A stretch of 64,000 nucleotides of DNA from Roseovarius confluentis. Lineage in GTDB: Bacteria > Pseudomonadota > Alphaproteobacteria > Rhodobacterales > Rhodobacteraceae. The stretch spans positions 1 to 64,000 of the forward strand of contig NZ_PPFE01000014.1 of assembly GCF_002917925.1 (NCBI RefSeq), read 5' to 3'. A model generated the notes under the pieces. The model was not told the origin of the DNA, ran no database searches, and worked only from the letters and a program-made list of their open reading frames with translations. The translations under genes and the position numbers were made by a program. Of this stretch, positions 51,131-61,271 are shown in pieces (positions within the stretch are counted from its first letter, which is position 1; the number at the start of each line of letters is the position of its first letter).

Positions 51131-51523
51131 TTATTCGCCGGTCGAGGCGAGGTACGCGATCACGTTCATTCTTTCTTCTTCCTTGCGCAGACCGGCGAAG
51201 GCCATCTTGGTGCCCTTGGCATAGTCGCGCGGTTTTTCGAGGAAGGCCGCCAGTTCTTCCGGCGTCCACTCCTTGCCCTCGGCGCCCATCTCGGCGAGCA
51301 CGTCGGAATAGTCGAAATCTTCATTCGCCGCGACGGGTGAGCCGACGATGCCGGTCAGCACCGGGCCGACCTTGTTCTTGGCGCCTTCGCCCACGGCGTG
51401 GCAGGCCATGCATTTGCGGAACACTTTTTCACCGGCTTCGGCGTCGCCTTCGACGTCTTGCGCAAAGCCCAGTGCGGGCGTGGTGGCCAGGATGCTGGCG
51501 GCGAGGATGGTACGAATGGTCAA
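51131..51523 (-). CDS. Class I cytochrome c (c550-like)
   Basis: 130 residues from TTG 51523, which has GGGAG at 8 bases. Signal peptide to about 21; heme site Cys38-Met-Ala-Cys41-His42; Met ligand in GTKMAFAGL. It is a soluble periplasmic cytochrome of the c2/c550 type that probably carries electrons from XoxG to the oxidase. Confidence 0.9.
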   Translation of the reverse strand: MTIRTILAASILATTPALGFAQDVEGDAEAGEKVFRKCMACHAVGEGAKNKVGPVLTGIVGSPVAANEDFDYSDVLAEMGAEGKEWTPEELAAFLEKPRDYAKGTKMAFAGLRKEEERMNVIAYLASTGE

Positions 51524-51560
51524 GTTGATGTCTCCCTAGTCAACAGTGTCAGTACACACA

Positions 51561-52394
51561 TCATTGCAGCAGGCGTTCGGCGTGCCACGAAACATGGTCG
51601 GCAGCGAAGGTCTGCACGAAAAAGTAAGAGTGGTCATAGCCCGGTTGGATCCGGATCTGGCCCGGCTGGCGGCGTTTGGCCATCGTGTCGGCCAGCGCCT
51701 CGGGTTTCAGCAGGTCGAGGAACTGGTCGCTCGATCCCTGGTCGATCAGCACGTCGCCTTTCCAGCCGTGTTCTTCCAGCAGCAGCGTGGAATCGTGTTG
51801 CGCCCAGGTGCTTTCGTCGTCGCCCAGATAGGCACTGAGCTGCTTGCGCCCCCAATCCGAGCGGGTCGGATTGGCGATGGGCGCGAAGGCCGAGAGCGAC
51901 TCGAACTTGTCGGGGTTGCGCATGGCGATGGTCATGGCACCGTGCCCACCCATGGAGTGCCCGGTGATACCGTGACGGTCCTGCACCGGTTGGGTTTCCA
52001 TGATGATCGAGTAGAGCTCGTTCACGATGTAGTCGTACATGCGGTAATGCTGCCGCCACGGGTCGCAGGTGGCGTTGACGTAAAAGCCAGCCCCCTGGCC
52101 CAGATCATACGCCTCGTCATCCGCCACGTTCTCGCCCCGGGGCGAGGTGTCGGGGAACACCAGCGCGATGCCTTCCCGCGCTGCGTGTTCCTGGAAACCG
52201 CCCTTGGTCATGGCGTTTTCGTGGTTGCAGGTCAGGCCCGAAAGGTACCAAAGCACCGGAACCGGGCCATCCTTGGCCTGCGGAGGCTGGTAGACAGCGT
52301 AGGTCATCTCGCAGGCACATGTGTTGGAACTGTGCTTGTAGACGATCTGTTCGCCGCCGAAGCTCCTGTTCTGAGAGACGACCTCGTGGGACAA
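51561..52394 (-). CDS. fghA: S-formylglutathione hydrolase
   Basis: 277 residues from TTG 52394, supported by GGAG at 7 bases inside the end of the dehydrogenase gene. Esterase D family: nucleophile in GHSMGGHGAM, ligand-binding segment GLTCNHENAMTKGGFQEHA, C-terminal YDHSYFF. It hydrolyses S-formylglutathione to formate and glutathione, the second step after the dehydrogenase upstream. Confidence 0.95.
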   Translation of the reverse strand: MSHEVVSQNRSFGGEQIVYKHSSNTCACEMTYAVYQPPQAKDGPVPVLWYLSGLTCNHENAMTKGGFQEHAAREGIALVFPDTSPRGENVADDEAYDLGQGAGFYVNATCDPWRQHYRMYDYIVNELYSIIMETQPVQDRHGITGHSMGGHGAMTIAMRNPDKFESLSAFAPIANPTRSDWGRKQLSAYLGDDESTWAQHDSTLLLEEHGWKGDVLIDQGSSDQFLDLLKPEALADTMAKRRQPGQIRIQPGYDHSYFFVQTFAADHVSWHAERLLQ

Positions 52395-52395
52395 A

Positions 52396-53523
<1,128 letters not shown>

Positions 53524-53686
53524 GATAGTGTATTTCCTCCCGTTCGCGCCGCAGACAGGCACGTGATTCAAAGCTATGGTAGGGGGCGGCAATGCCGCGG
53601 CACAATTAGTACCTTGGTTGGTATTCCATTGTGAACCCTTGCCGGGGATGGATGGGCGTGTTCCCATGGGACCAAGGGAGGATCGT

Positions 53687-54307
53687 ATGAGGACGTTTGT
53701 TTTAACGGCATTTGCCGGCTTTTTGGGCGCCGCCGCCCCGGCAATGGCGGAAGATTTCTCGGATCCGACATGGCCTTGCGTGCAGCGCAAGGTCGAAACC
53801 TTGTCGCTGGGGCTGATGTGGCCCATCGCGTTGCCGGAAGACGAGGTCGAGGATCCGGCGCTGGCGGCGGGAATCAGGGACCTTGCAGGCACTTTGGCCG
53901 TGCGGCGGCTGGAGATGGACACGCTGCGGCAGGCGGCCGAAGAGTTTACGGATCGCTGGCCCGAGGACACGGAAGCCAACCTTGGCCGGGCCTTCGCGCA
54001 GACATTCAAGTCGCTCAACACGCGACGGTCGCAGATCATCAACGGAATCGCGGATTTCTCTCTGGGGCAGATCGCACTGGCCGAGAAGATCGACGAGATG
54101 CGGCTGGAGATGGACACGGCGCTGGAAGCGGAGAACCCGGATTTTGACCGCGTCGATGAATTGGAGGAAAAGCTGGATTGGGACCAGGTGATCTATTCCG
54201 ACCGGCAGCAGTCGATCACGTATCTTTGCGAGACGCCGCAGCTGATTGAAAAGCGGCTCTTTGCCATCGCGCAGATGCTGCAGGGCGTGGCGAAGGAAAA
54301 GGAATAG
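53687..54307 (+). CDS. Secreted hypothetical protein (206 aa)
   Basis: ATG 53687 follows AAGGGAGG. Signal peptide MRTFVLTAFAGFLGAAAPAMA, then an all-helical domain with WPCVQRKVETLSLGLMWP and a late TYLCETPQLIEKR, giving two Cys. Divergent from the formaldehyde dehydrogenase and convergent with the zinc hydrolase. Similar proteins seem to be companions of methanol loci; function unknown. Confidence 0.7.
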   Translation: MRTFVLTAFAGFLGAAAPAMAEDFSDPTWPCVQRKVETLSLGLMWPIALPEDEVEDPALAAGIRDLAGTLAVRRLEMDTLRQAAEEFTDRWPEDTEANLGRAFAQTFKSLNTRRSQIINGIADFSLGQIALAEKIDEMRLEMDTALEAENPDFDRVDELEEKLDWDQVIYSDRQQSITYLCETPQLIEKRLFAIAQMLQGVAKEKE

Positions 54308-54310
54308 GCG

Positions 54311-55342
54311 CTATTCCCACTCCAATTCGGTGAAGGCGACGGTGGCGTTGCGCGGGTTGTAGGCCTCGAAAAGCTGCCACTTGTCCGCCTCGCTTTCCGC
54401 GATCGTGGTGACGGCCTCGCCCAGACGGGTGCCTCTTGCAATGGCCGCGCGGGTGTCGTCGCGCAGGGTTTCCAGATAGCGGCGTTGGTCCTCGGCGCCT
54501 TGCGGCCAGTCCAGAACCGGGCCGCCATGCCCCGGGACGATGCGGCTGACCTCCCACTTTTGCAGTTGGTCCAGAACGTCGAGCCACCCGAGGACGCTGC
54601 CATCGAGCGCGGGGGTGTGCGTGTGAAAGACGAGGTCGCCGGTAAAGAGCGTGCCGGTCGCTTCGTCCAGCACCGTAAGGTCATTGCCGGTATGGGCCAC
54701 CGGCCATGCGTGAAGGGTAAGGGTGCGCCCGCCTAGGTCGATCTGCATGGGCGTATCGGGCGGCACGGTGATGTCGGGCTTTGGCGCGGTCGAGCCTATG
54801 AAGGTGGGACCGATCAGGCGCGTCAGGCTTTCCGCGTAATTGGCCTGCCTGTCGGCGAGCGCGCGAGGCAGTGCGGCGTGGGAGGCAACCTGTGCCGCGG
54901 TGGTGCTGAAGGCATCTGTGCCCAGCACGTGATCGGGGTGCATGTGGGTCAGGATCACATGGCTGACGGGCTTGTCGGTCTGTTGGCGGATGGCGCGCCA
55001 GAGCGTCTCGCCGATCCAGCGGGCAGAGCCGGTGTCGATCACGGCGACGCTGTCTTGGCCGACGATAAAGCCGAGATTCGCGACGTCACCGCGATTGTCC
55101 GTGTCTGGTTCTTCGATCCGCCCCAAATGGGCGAAAACGCCTTGTGCGATCTCGGTCATCTCGAGCGCCGGGCCAACGGGGGCACAGCGTGGTTCTTCGT
55201 ATGCCTTTGAAAGTTCGGGCAGTTGCGCCTCGCACTCGGCCTGTGTGGGAGCCTCGTAATTCGCCAGAAGCATGTCGCGGCAGGCCGGTTCGCCCCCCTC
55301 AGAGGCAAGCGCAATACAGGCTGTGACGACGACCTCGAACAT
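54311..55342 (-). CDS. Quinoprotein relay system zinc metallohydrolase (SoxH-like)
   Basis: 343 residues from ATG 55342; the frame extends upstream but not with a signal peptide. N-terminal signal-like stretch and Cys pair (ACIALASEGGEPACRDM), then a metallo-beta-lactamase domain with ILTHMHPDHVLG, GDLVFHTHT and VPGHGGPVLDW. This SoxH-related family occurs with SoxYZ-like carriers and PQQ dehydrogenases, and may act on a carrier-bound group. Divergent from the second SoxYZ-like gene. Confidence 0.85.
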   Translation of the reverse strand: MFEVVVTACIALASEGGEPACRDMLLANYEAPTQAECEAQLPELSKAYEEPRCAPVGPALEMTEIAQGVFAHLGRIEEPDTDNRGDVANLGFIVGQDSVAVIDTGSARWIGETLWRAIRQQTDKPVSHVILTHMHPDHVLGTDAFSTTAAQVASHAALPRALADRQANYAESLTRLIGPTFIGSTAPKPDITVPPDTPMQIDLGGRTLTLHAWPVAHTGNDLTVLDEATGTLFTGDLVFHTHTPALDGSVLGWLDVLDQLQKWEVSRIVPGHGGPVLDWPQGAEDQRRYLETLRDDTRAAIARGTRLGEAVTTIAESEADKWQLFEAYNPRNATVAFTELEWE

Positions 55343-55449
55343 GGCCGGATCTTGCCACACGCGATTGTGAGGTCCATGCCCCATTTCGTATAAGTGGATT
55401 TTGCCGCTGTTTCGTGGCATAAAGCGGGCGCACTGCGGGAGGAGACCGT

Positions 55450-56259
55450 ATGAGACATGCAATCGCATCCGTTCTGGCGCTGGGTCTTGCGGCCTCGCCT
55501 GTGTGGGCTGAGGAGGCGGTCAATAACCCCTTGACCGAAAGCCCGACCTGGCAGGATTTGCGCTATGACGTGCTGGGCGAGGCCACGCTGGAGGAGGCGC
55601 AGGGCCCGCTCAGCGTTGAGGCGCCGTACCGTGCCCATGACGCGGCGACCGTGCCGGTGCACCTGAAACAAACCGATCCGGAGGCGCAGATCAAGTCGGC
55701 CATCGTAGTGATTGACGAGAACCCCGCGCCGGTGGCAGGGGAGTTCACGTTCGGGTCCGGTATGGGGCAGCTCGATTTCGAGATGCGTGTTCGGGTGAAC
55801 CAATATTCCAACGTACGGGTGATTACCGAGACCGAGGATGGCCTCTATATGACCGGGCGGTTCGTCAAGGCATCTGGCGGCTGTTCGGCCCCGGCCTCGA
55901 AGGATCCCGAGCAGGCGCTGGCGGACATGGGCCGGATGAAGCTGCGGAGCTTTGGTGAGACGGCGGCGGTATCGACGCCGCGGCGCGAGGCGCAGATCAT
56001 GATCCGGCATCCGAATTATTCGGGGCTTCAGCGGGATCAGATTACGCAACTGTTCATCCCGGCGCATTTCATCGACACGATCGAGGTGCGGCAGGGTGAC
56101 GAAATGCTCTTCTCGATGACGGGCGGGATTTCGATCTCGGAAAACCCGTCATTTCGGTTTTTCTACAATGACAACGGATCGACCGACTTGACTGTGAAGG
56201 CCATGGATACCGAGGGTAACGTGTTCGAAAGCACCTTGCCGAAATCGCTGGACGGCTGA
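55450..56259 (+). CDS. Quinoprotein dehydrogenase-associated SoxYZ-like carrier (copy 2)
   Basis: 269 residues, signal peptide to about 20, GGGAGGAG before the ATG. Same layout as copy 1: SoxY-like part with Cys145 in ASGGCSAPAS, SoxZ-like part from about 175 (AQIMIRHPNYSGLQRDQITQLF). The Cys-Ser-Ala-Pro form is the commoner one. Divergent from the zinc hydrolase, followed by a strong terminator. Confidence 0.88.
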   Translation: MRHAIASVLALGLAASPVWAEEAVNNPLTESPTWQDLRYDVLGEATLEEAQGPLSVEAPYRAHDAATVPVHLKQTDPEAQIKSAIVVIDENPAPVAGEFTFGSGMGQLDFEMRVRVNQYSNVRVITETEDGLYMTGRFVKASGGCSAPASKDPEQALADMGRMKLRSFGETAAVSTPRREAQIMIRHPNYSGLQRDQITQLFIPAHFIDTIEVRQGDEMLFSMTGGISISENPSFRFFYNDNGSTDLTVKAMDTEGNVFESTLPKSLDG

Positions 56260-56282
56260 CCAAGGCTTGACCTTCATGATGC

Positions 56283-56321
56283 AAAACGCGCGTGCCGGAA
56301 TGCCGGCACGCGCGTTTTTTT
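56283..56321. terminator. Strong bidirectional terminator
   Basis: AAAACGCGCGTGCCGG - AATG - CCGGCACGCGCGTTTT, a 16-bp perfect stem with 4-base loop and seven T after the arm on the plus strand; AAAA on the left serves the minus strand. It separates the SoxYZ-like gene from the convergent ectoine operon. Confidence 0.92.
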
Positions 56322-56343
56322 GTCATCTACGGCGAGGGCGCTA

Positions 56344-57777
56344 TCAGGCAGCGATCGTCATGTCCGACTTTTTTCCATTCTTAGACGCCTTGCCGAAGAA
56401 CGTGTCGTGGAGCGCCTTGATCGCCGGATCGCGGTCTTCGCGTTCCAGGATGAACTGCGTATCGACGTGTCGCGGGCCTTGGGTGGCTCCCAGCGAGGCC
56501 ATGCCGTTGTCGTCCAGTGCCTGCAGGCCACGCTGCAGCGTGCTGAGCCCATCGAGATCGCGGCCGATAACGGAGACCAGTGCAAGCTTGCGATTGCGGA
56601 TCTCGGACTGCGGATATTTCTCCGCCAGATCGTCGGCTACCTTTCGCATGGCTTTGACTGAAGCGTCGACATAGTGCGTGATGGTGTTGGCGTTGGATGC
56701 CTTCGACACGATGCGCACGTCATGACGCGTCAGGGCGTCCAGAATCGCGGCGTCGTAGCCTTTGACGCCGACCATGTCCTGTTCGAACACTTCCAGCGCG
56801 ATGATGTCGAGGCCGGTGACCATCTCGACCGCCGGGGTTTCGGCGGGTTGATCGTCAATGACCGTGCCGGGCTCTTCGGGCTCGAATGCGTTGGTAACGC
56901 GCAAGGGCACGCCGGCCTGGCGCAGGGTCTTGGCGGCAGAGGGGTGGATCGCTTCCATCCCGAGGTTCGCCATCTGGTCGGCCACGTCATAGTTGGTGTG
57001 CCCCAGGGTGCGCACGTTCTCGGCGCCGACCAGCTTGGGATCGGCGGAGGAAAGGTGGAACTCCTTGTGGATAATCGCCTCGCGGGCGCCTGTGAGGGCC
57101 GCCATCTGCGAGAACGTGACCTCGGAATAGCCGCGGTCGAATTCCTTCATCAAGCCCTCGCGGCACTGGGCGTAGCCGGTGACGATGGGCATCTCGGTGG
57201 CCGGGTCGACGCTGGCCATGGCGTTGTTGATGCGCTCGTCCAGATTCACTTCGCCATCTTCGCGCCAGCCTGTCAGGTCTACCGCGCGGGCGTTGACACC
57301 GGCCCGTTTCAGCACCAGTGCGGCCACGTGCGCGCTGTGCGCTTCGCCAAGGCCCGAAAGCAATTCGCGGATATGCATCAGGTGCGCGTTCAGCCGGAAA
57401 TGACCGTAGGAGCACAGGCGCTGCAGGTCGATCAGACAGTTGCGCGCGCCTTCGATACGCTCATTGACGAAGGCGGTTGCCTGGGCGATGTCGCCCGGGT
57501 GCTCCAGCACGTCTTCATGCGCCTTGATCATGGCGCGGCAGGCCCGTGTCAGTGCATCGTGCCAGCCGTGATCGTCTTCGGCGTCCGCGAAAGCGGCATA
57601 GGCTCCATCCTCGCCCGATTTCTTGTGCTCCAGCAGCATGTCTGTGATGCCACCGAAGGCCGAAACGACGAAGATGCGTCCGTATTGCGGCTCTCCGTCC
57701 TTGATGAACAGCGTATCACGCAGTTCGTGCAGGCGGGACATGGACGTCCCGCCGATTTTTTCCACTGTGTGGGTCAT
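56344..57777 (-). CDS. ask: Ectoine-dedicated aspartate kinase
   Basis: 477 residues from ATG 57777, 4 bp after ectC; the frame open to 58089 overlaps ectC and was rejected. N-terminus VEKIGGTSMSRLHELRDTLF and catalytic VVSAFGGITDMLLEHKK, ACT-like C-terminus with VSVIGRDLDGLSTL. This Ask_Ect branch is found in ectoine operons and escapes normal lysine/threonine feedback, feeding aspartyl phosphate to the pathway. Confidence 0.93.
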   Translation of the reverse strand: MTHTVEKIGGTSMSRLHELRDTLFIKDGEPQYGRIFVVSAFGGITDMLLEHKKSGEDGAYAAFADAEDDHGWHDALTRACRAMIKAHEDVLEHPGDIAQATAFVNERIEGARNCLIDLQRLCSYGHFRLNAHLMHIRELLSGLGEAHSAHVAALVLKRAGVNARAVDLTGWREDGEVNLDERINNAMASVDPATEMPIVTGYAQCREGLMKEFDRGYSEVTFSQMAALTGAREAIIHKEFHLSSADPKLVGAENVRTLGHTNYDVADQMANLGMEAIHPSAAKTLRQAGVPLRVTNAFEPEEPGTVIDDQPAETPAVEMVTGLDIIALEVFEQDMVGVKGYDAAILDALTRHDVRIVSKASNANTITHYVDASVKAMRKVADDLAEKYPQSEIRNRKLALVSVIGRDLDGLSTLQRGLQALDDNGMASLGATQGPRHVDTQFILEREDRDPAIKALHDTFFGKASKNGKKSDMTIAA

Positions 57778-57781
57778 TGGT

Positions 57782-58183
57782 TCACGCCTCGGCGGCTTCG
57801 GGCGCCGCGTAAGAGCCATCTTCGCGATGGACCTCGTTGCCGGTGACCGGCGGGTTGAAGCAGCAGGCCATGACCAGCTCTTCGGTGGCGCGCAGGATGT
57901 GGCGGTCATGCTTGTCCAAGGCATACATGACGCCGGGCTTGATCTCGTGGGTTTCGCCGGTGGCGATGTCGGTGATCGAGCCGGTGCCTTGCATGCAATA
58001 GACGCTCTCGAAGTGGTTCTTGTATTCGAACGTATGTTCGGAACCGGCCTCAAGGAAGGTGATGTGGAACGAAAAGCCCATGTTGTCATCGGCCAGCAGC
58101 ATCCGCACGCTTGTCCAGTTGGCGTCCGAAACGACGCGGTCTTTTTCGTTCTCGGTGATCTTGTTGAAGTCTCTGACGATCAT
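57782..58183 (-). CDS. ectC: L-ectoine synthase
   Basis: 133 residues from ATG 58183 (GGAG upstream). Cupin with HTFEYKNHFESVYCMQGTGS and HDRHILRATEELVMACCFNPPV; Glu and His metal ligands present. It closes the ring of N-gamma-acetyldiaminobutyrate to ectoine. A longer frame to 58363 runs inside ectB and is a shadow. Confidence 0.97.
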   Translation of the reverse strand: MIVRDFNKITENEKDRVVSDANWTSVRMLLADDNMGFSFHITFLEAGSEHTFEYKNHFESVYCMQGTGSITDIATGETHEIKPGVMYALDKHDRHILRATEELVMACCFNPPVTGNEVHREDGSYAAPEAAEA

Positions 58184-58188
58184 TTCGG

Positions 58189-59478
58189 TTACTCCGCAGC
58201 GATGTTGTGGCCTTCGACGCAGGTCGAGGCAGCTTTTTCCAGGATATCGAGGCCCTTTTCGAACAGCTCGACCGGGATGGTCAGCGGCGCGAGTACCTTG
58301 ACGACTTCGTCGAAGCTGCCCGAGGTCTCGATGATGAGACCGTTGCGGAACGCTTCGCCGCATATCTGCTCGGCCAGCTCGCCCGAGCCGACATCCACGC
58401 CGCGCATCATGCCGCGGCCCTTGAGCCTGGCGCCCGGCACCATGTCCGCGATGCGTTGAAGGCGCGTCTCGAGGATCTTGGCCTTTTCGGCGATCTCGTT
58501 CTTGAAGGTGTCGTCCGACCAGAACTTCTCAAGCGCGACGCGCGCGGTGACGAAGGCATGCGTGTTGCCCCGGAACGTGCCGTTGTGTTCGGCCGGTTTC
58601 CAGATGTCGAGTTCGCGGCGGATCAGCAGCGCGGCGAAGGGCAGGCCGAAGCCGGACAGCGATTTCGCCAGCGGGATCATGTCGGGCTGCACGTCCATGT
58701 CGTCGAAGCTGAAAAAGCTACCCGCGCGGCCGATGCCGGCCTGGATATCGTCGACGATCAAAAGAATTTCGTGCTTCTTGGCGAGACGGCCAAGACGTTC
58801 GACCCACTCCTTGGAGGCGGCGTTGAGACCGCCTTCGCCCTGAACCAGTTCAACCAGGAAAGCCGCGGGGGCGTCGATGCCTGACGACGGGTTGTCGAGC
58901 ATCATTTCCATCTGTGCGATCGTGTCGACGTCGTCGCCGAACGCGCCTTCGTAGGGCATCCGGTTCACATCGGGAAGCGACACGCCCCCCGCGCCACCAC
59001 GTTTCCCGGCATTGCCGGTCGCTGCCAATGCGCCCATGGTCATGCCGTGGAAGCCGTTGGTGAAGGCGATGATGTCGCGGCGGCCGGTGACCTTGCGCGC
59101 GAGTTTCAGCGCGGACTCGACGGCGTTTGTGCCGGTCGGACCTGTCATCATGATTTTGTGGTCCATGCCACGCGGCTCAAGGATCAATTTCTCGAAGGTC
59201 TCAAGGAACTGCGCCTTGGTATCGGACATCATGTCGAGCCCGTGGGCGATACCGTCATTCGAGATGTGCTCGAGCAGGGCCGCCTTCATGTCGGGGTCGT
59301 TGTGACCGTAGTTCAGTGAAGAACAGCCGGCCAGAAAGTCGATATAAGTGCGACCGTCCACATCGGTCATCTCGGCGCCGGATGCGGAGGTGAATACGGT
59401 GTCGAACCCGCGGCAGTAGCTGCGGGCCTCGGATTCACGACGTTCAAATACAGGTTTATGGGAGGTGTTCGTAGACAT
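58189..59478 (-). CDS. ectB: Diaminobutyrate-2-oxoglutarate transaminase
   Basis: 429 residues. Class III aminotransferase: MTGPTGTNAVESALKLARK, VDDIQAGIGRAGSFF and the PLP lysine in PLAKSLSGFGLP. It converts aspartate semialdehyde to diaminobutyrate. Five-base gap to ectC, 54 bases from ectA. Confidence 0.97.
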   Translation of the reverse strand: MSTNTSHKPVFERRESEARSYCRGFDTVFTSASGAEMTDVDGRTYIDFLAGCSSLNYGHNDPDMKAALLEHISNDGIAHGLDMMSDTKAQFLETFEKLILEPRGMDHKIMMTGPTGTNAVESALKLARKVTGRRDIIAFTNGFHGMTMGALAATGNAGKRGGAGGVSLPDVNRMPYEGAFGDDVDTIAQMEMMLDNPSSGIDAPAAFLVELVQGEGGLNAASKEWVERLGRLAKKHEILLIVDDIQAGIGRAGSFFSFDDMDVQPDMIPLAKSLSGFGLPFAALLIRRELDIWKPAEHNGTFRGNTHAFVTARVALEKFWSDDTFKNEIAEKAKILETRLQRIADMVPGARLKGRGMMRGVDVGSGELAEQICGEAFRNGLIIETSGSFDEVVKVLAPLTIPVELFEKGLDILEKAASTCVEGHNIAAE

Positions 59479-59532
59479 ACGACCTCTCTTTCAGTGTCAG
59501 AATTTGAGGGGAGTTGGGGAGGTGGCCCCGTT

Positions 59533-60057
59533 TCAGGCCACCTTTGCCAGCTCTTCAGCCAGCGGAATCGTCACGAGGTTCTCCGTCTTGCTTTGGCCGT
59601 TGAAGTGCTCGTCTTTCTCATAATACGCCTCAGCATCGAGATCGGTTCCACACTCTTCGGCAAATTTCCGGAATAGTGCCCAGGACGCGTCGTTGTCCGA
59701 CGTGATCGTCGTCTGGATCTTGTTGACGTCCGCGCACGCCTCGCGCTGCAATGCTTCTTTCAGCATCAGTGAGCCAAGGCCCATACCGCGCGCATCCTCA
59801 GATACCGCGACCTGCCAGATGAACAGCGTTTCGGGGTCGCTCGGAATCACGTGACCGGAGACCCAGCCAACGGGCTTGCCTTCGATTTCGGCCAGAACGC
59901 AAGTGTCCGAAAAGTGATCGCACTGAATCAGGTTGCAGTACATCGAGTTCTCGTCGAGCGGCTTGCATTCGCGCACGAGCTCCCAGATTTCCGAGCCGTC
60001 CGTCGGTTCAGGCTCGCGAAGGGTCGGAACGATTTCTTTTGCAAGGTCGCGGGGCAT
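59533..60057 (-). CDS. ectA: Diaminobutyrate acetyltransferase
   Basis: 174 residues from ATG 60057 (GGAG at 8 bases; upstream frame rejected). GNAT fold with IWQVAVSEDARGMGLGSLML as the acetyl-CoA loop and TLREPEPTDGSEIWELVREC at the start. It makes N-gamma-acetyldiaminobutyrate. First gene of ectABC-ask. Confidence 0.96.
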   Translation of the reverse strand: MPRDLAKEIVPTLREPEPTDGSEIWELVRECKPLDENSMYCNLIQCDHFSDTCVLAEIEGKPVGWVSGHVIPSDPETLFIWQVAVSEDARGMGLGSLMLKEALQREACADVNKIQTTITSDNDASWALFRKFAEECGTDLDAEAYYEKDEHFNGQSKTENLVTIPLAEELAKVA

Positions 60058-60079
60058 GTTTGTATCTCCGATTTGCTTT

Positions 60080-60148
60080 GGCTTACTAAGTAGCATCGGT
60101 GTGGTGGTACTTCAAGTGACTAAGTATATTTTTTGTTAGGCTTACTAA
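60080..60148. promoter_or_regulatory. ectA/ectR promoter region with candidate EctR operators
   Basis: The 245-bp spacer is markedly AT-rich. GGCTTACTAA occurs exactly at 60080-60089 and 60139-60148; ACTAAGTA occurs at 60085-60092 and 60119-60126; TACTAAGTA at 60084-60092 is a 9-bp palindrome (TACT-A-AGTA). These repeats close to the ectA start are likely MarR-type operators. Confidence 0.55.
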
Positions 60149-60302
60149 TTTTCCAAAAAAACCCTTATTTTTAGTGGTGAAATGCTTTGCTTATAGCAGT
60201 GATTTCAGTACTGTCTGGTTAAGAACCCTAATTAAAGGGGGCTTCACAAACCAATTTAGAGTGTATATGTTTAGCTATTCTAACGAAACGCTAAAGGTAG
60301 GA

Positions 60303-60785
60303 ATGGACCGCATCGATACCTCTTTAGTCGCACTCAGACGCATTCTTCGCGCGACCGATCTGTTCGGTCGCGAGGTTAAGCAGTCCGCCGGGGTTACCCC
60401 CGCGCAGTTCCGGGTTTTGCAGATCATAGGCGAGACCGGACAGGCAACGGCGACCGCGATATCATCGCGAATGCGTGTCACACAGGCGACCGTGACCTCG
60501 CTGGTGGACAAGCTGGTGAACGAGGGCATGGTGCTGCGTGAAAAATCCCAACGGGATCGGCGTCAGACCAACATTCACCTGACCGCAAAGGGGCGTGATA
60601 CGCTGGCCAAGGCGCCAGATCCCCTGCAACAGCGCTTCGTGCGCAAATTTTCGGTCATGGAAGATTGGGAGCAGGCGATGCTCGTGTCGAGCCTTGAACG
60701 TGTGGCGGCGATGCTGGACGCGGACGAACTTGATGCCGCGCCGGTGCTGGATTCAGGCGACTTCAAGCAACTTGGTGACGGCTGA
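60303..60785 (+). CDS. ectR: MarR-family ectoine operon regulator EctR
   Basis: 160 residues from ATG 60303 (AAAGG nearby); upstream ATGs at 60267 and 60174 lack an SD. Winged helix RMRVTQATVTSLVDKLVNEG and wing KSQRDRRQTNIHLTAKG. Divergent from ectA, the standard place of EctR, which represses ect genes at low salt. The osmotic signal is not visible. Confidence 0.88.
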   Translation: MDRIDTSLVALRRILRATDLFGREVKQSAGVTPAQFRVLQIIGETGQATATAISSRMRVTQATVTSLVDKLVNEGMVLREKSQRDRRQTNIHLTAKGRDTLAKAPDPLQQRFVRKFSVMEDWEQAMLVSSLERVAAMLDADELDAAPVLDSGDFKQLGDG

Positions 60786-60825
60786 GGCGCGACACGTCAC
60801 TTGACCACTCTGGCCACATTGGGTG

Positions 60826-61269
60826 TCAGACGTGGTCTATGCTTTGCCAGATTTGCTCGATCTGGGTGCCGAGCATCATTGGGTCCACCGGCTTCGTTAT
60901 CACGGCGACGGCACCTTTTTCACGCAATTGTTTTGAAAAGGAATCCTCGGCCTTCGCGGTCAGGAAAACGGTGGGTATGTCCGCCAGTCCCGGCGTGGCG
61001 GTAATCGCGTGCCAGACATCCTCGCCCGACATGTCGGGCATCATCACATCCAGCAAGAGCATCTGTGGATTGACCCCGGCCGCGGCCTCGACCGCGTCCT
61101 GGCCGGTTGCAAACTGGTGCACGTCAAAGGACCCGACAATTTCAAGCGCCATCTTTATGATCACGCGAATATCGTCGTCGTCATCGACATGAAGGATCGT
61201 TTGCAAAGGTTGCCGCATCACGCCTGTCTCGCTTTTGGGGGCGTTGGGAAAGGTCACTACGTGAGCCAT
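60826..61269 (-). CDS. Single-domain response regulator
   Basis: 147 residues; a receiver only (HVDDDDDIR, phosphoacceptor Asp74 in MLLLDVMMPD, Lys in VITKPVDP). ATG 61269; ATG 61218 is possible. No output domain, so it works as a phosphorelay or by protein contact. It begins 2 bp after the kinase stop. Confidence 0.88.
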   Translation of the reverse strand: MAHVVTFPNAPKSETGVMRQPLQTILHVDDDDDIRVIIKMALEIVGSFDVHQFATGQDAVEAAAGVNPQMLLLDVMMPDMSGEDVWHAITATPGLADIPTVFLTAKAEDSFSKQLREKGAVAVITKPVDPMMLGTQIEQIWQSIDHV

Positions 61270-61271
61270 GT

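Noticed and set aside
57778..58089. Extended N-terminus for the aspartate kinase
   Set aside because: It is an out-of-frame reading of ectC; Met at 57777 gives the family start.
58184..58363. Extended N-terminus for ectoine synthase
   Set aside because: The extension lies within ectB and is Arg/Gly-rich; ATG 58183 has a proper SD and gives the standard EctC length.
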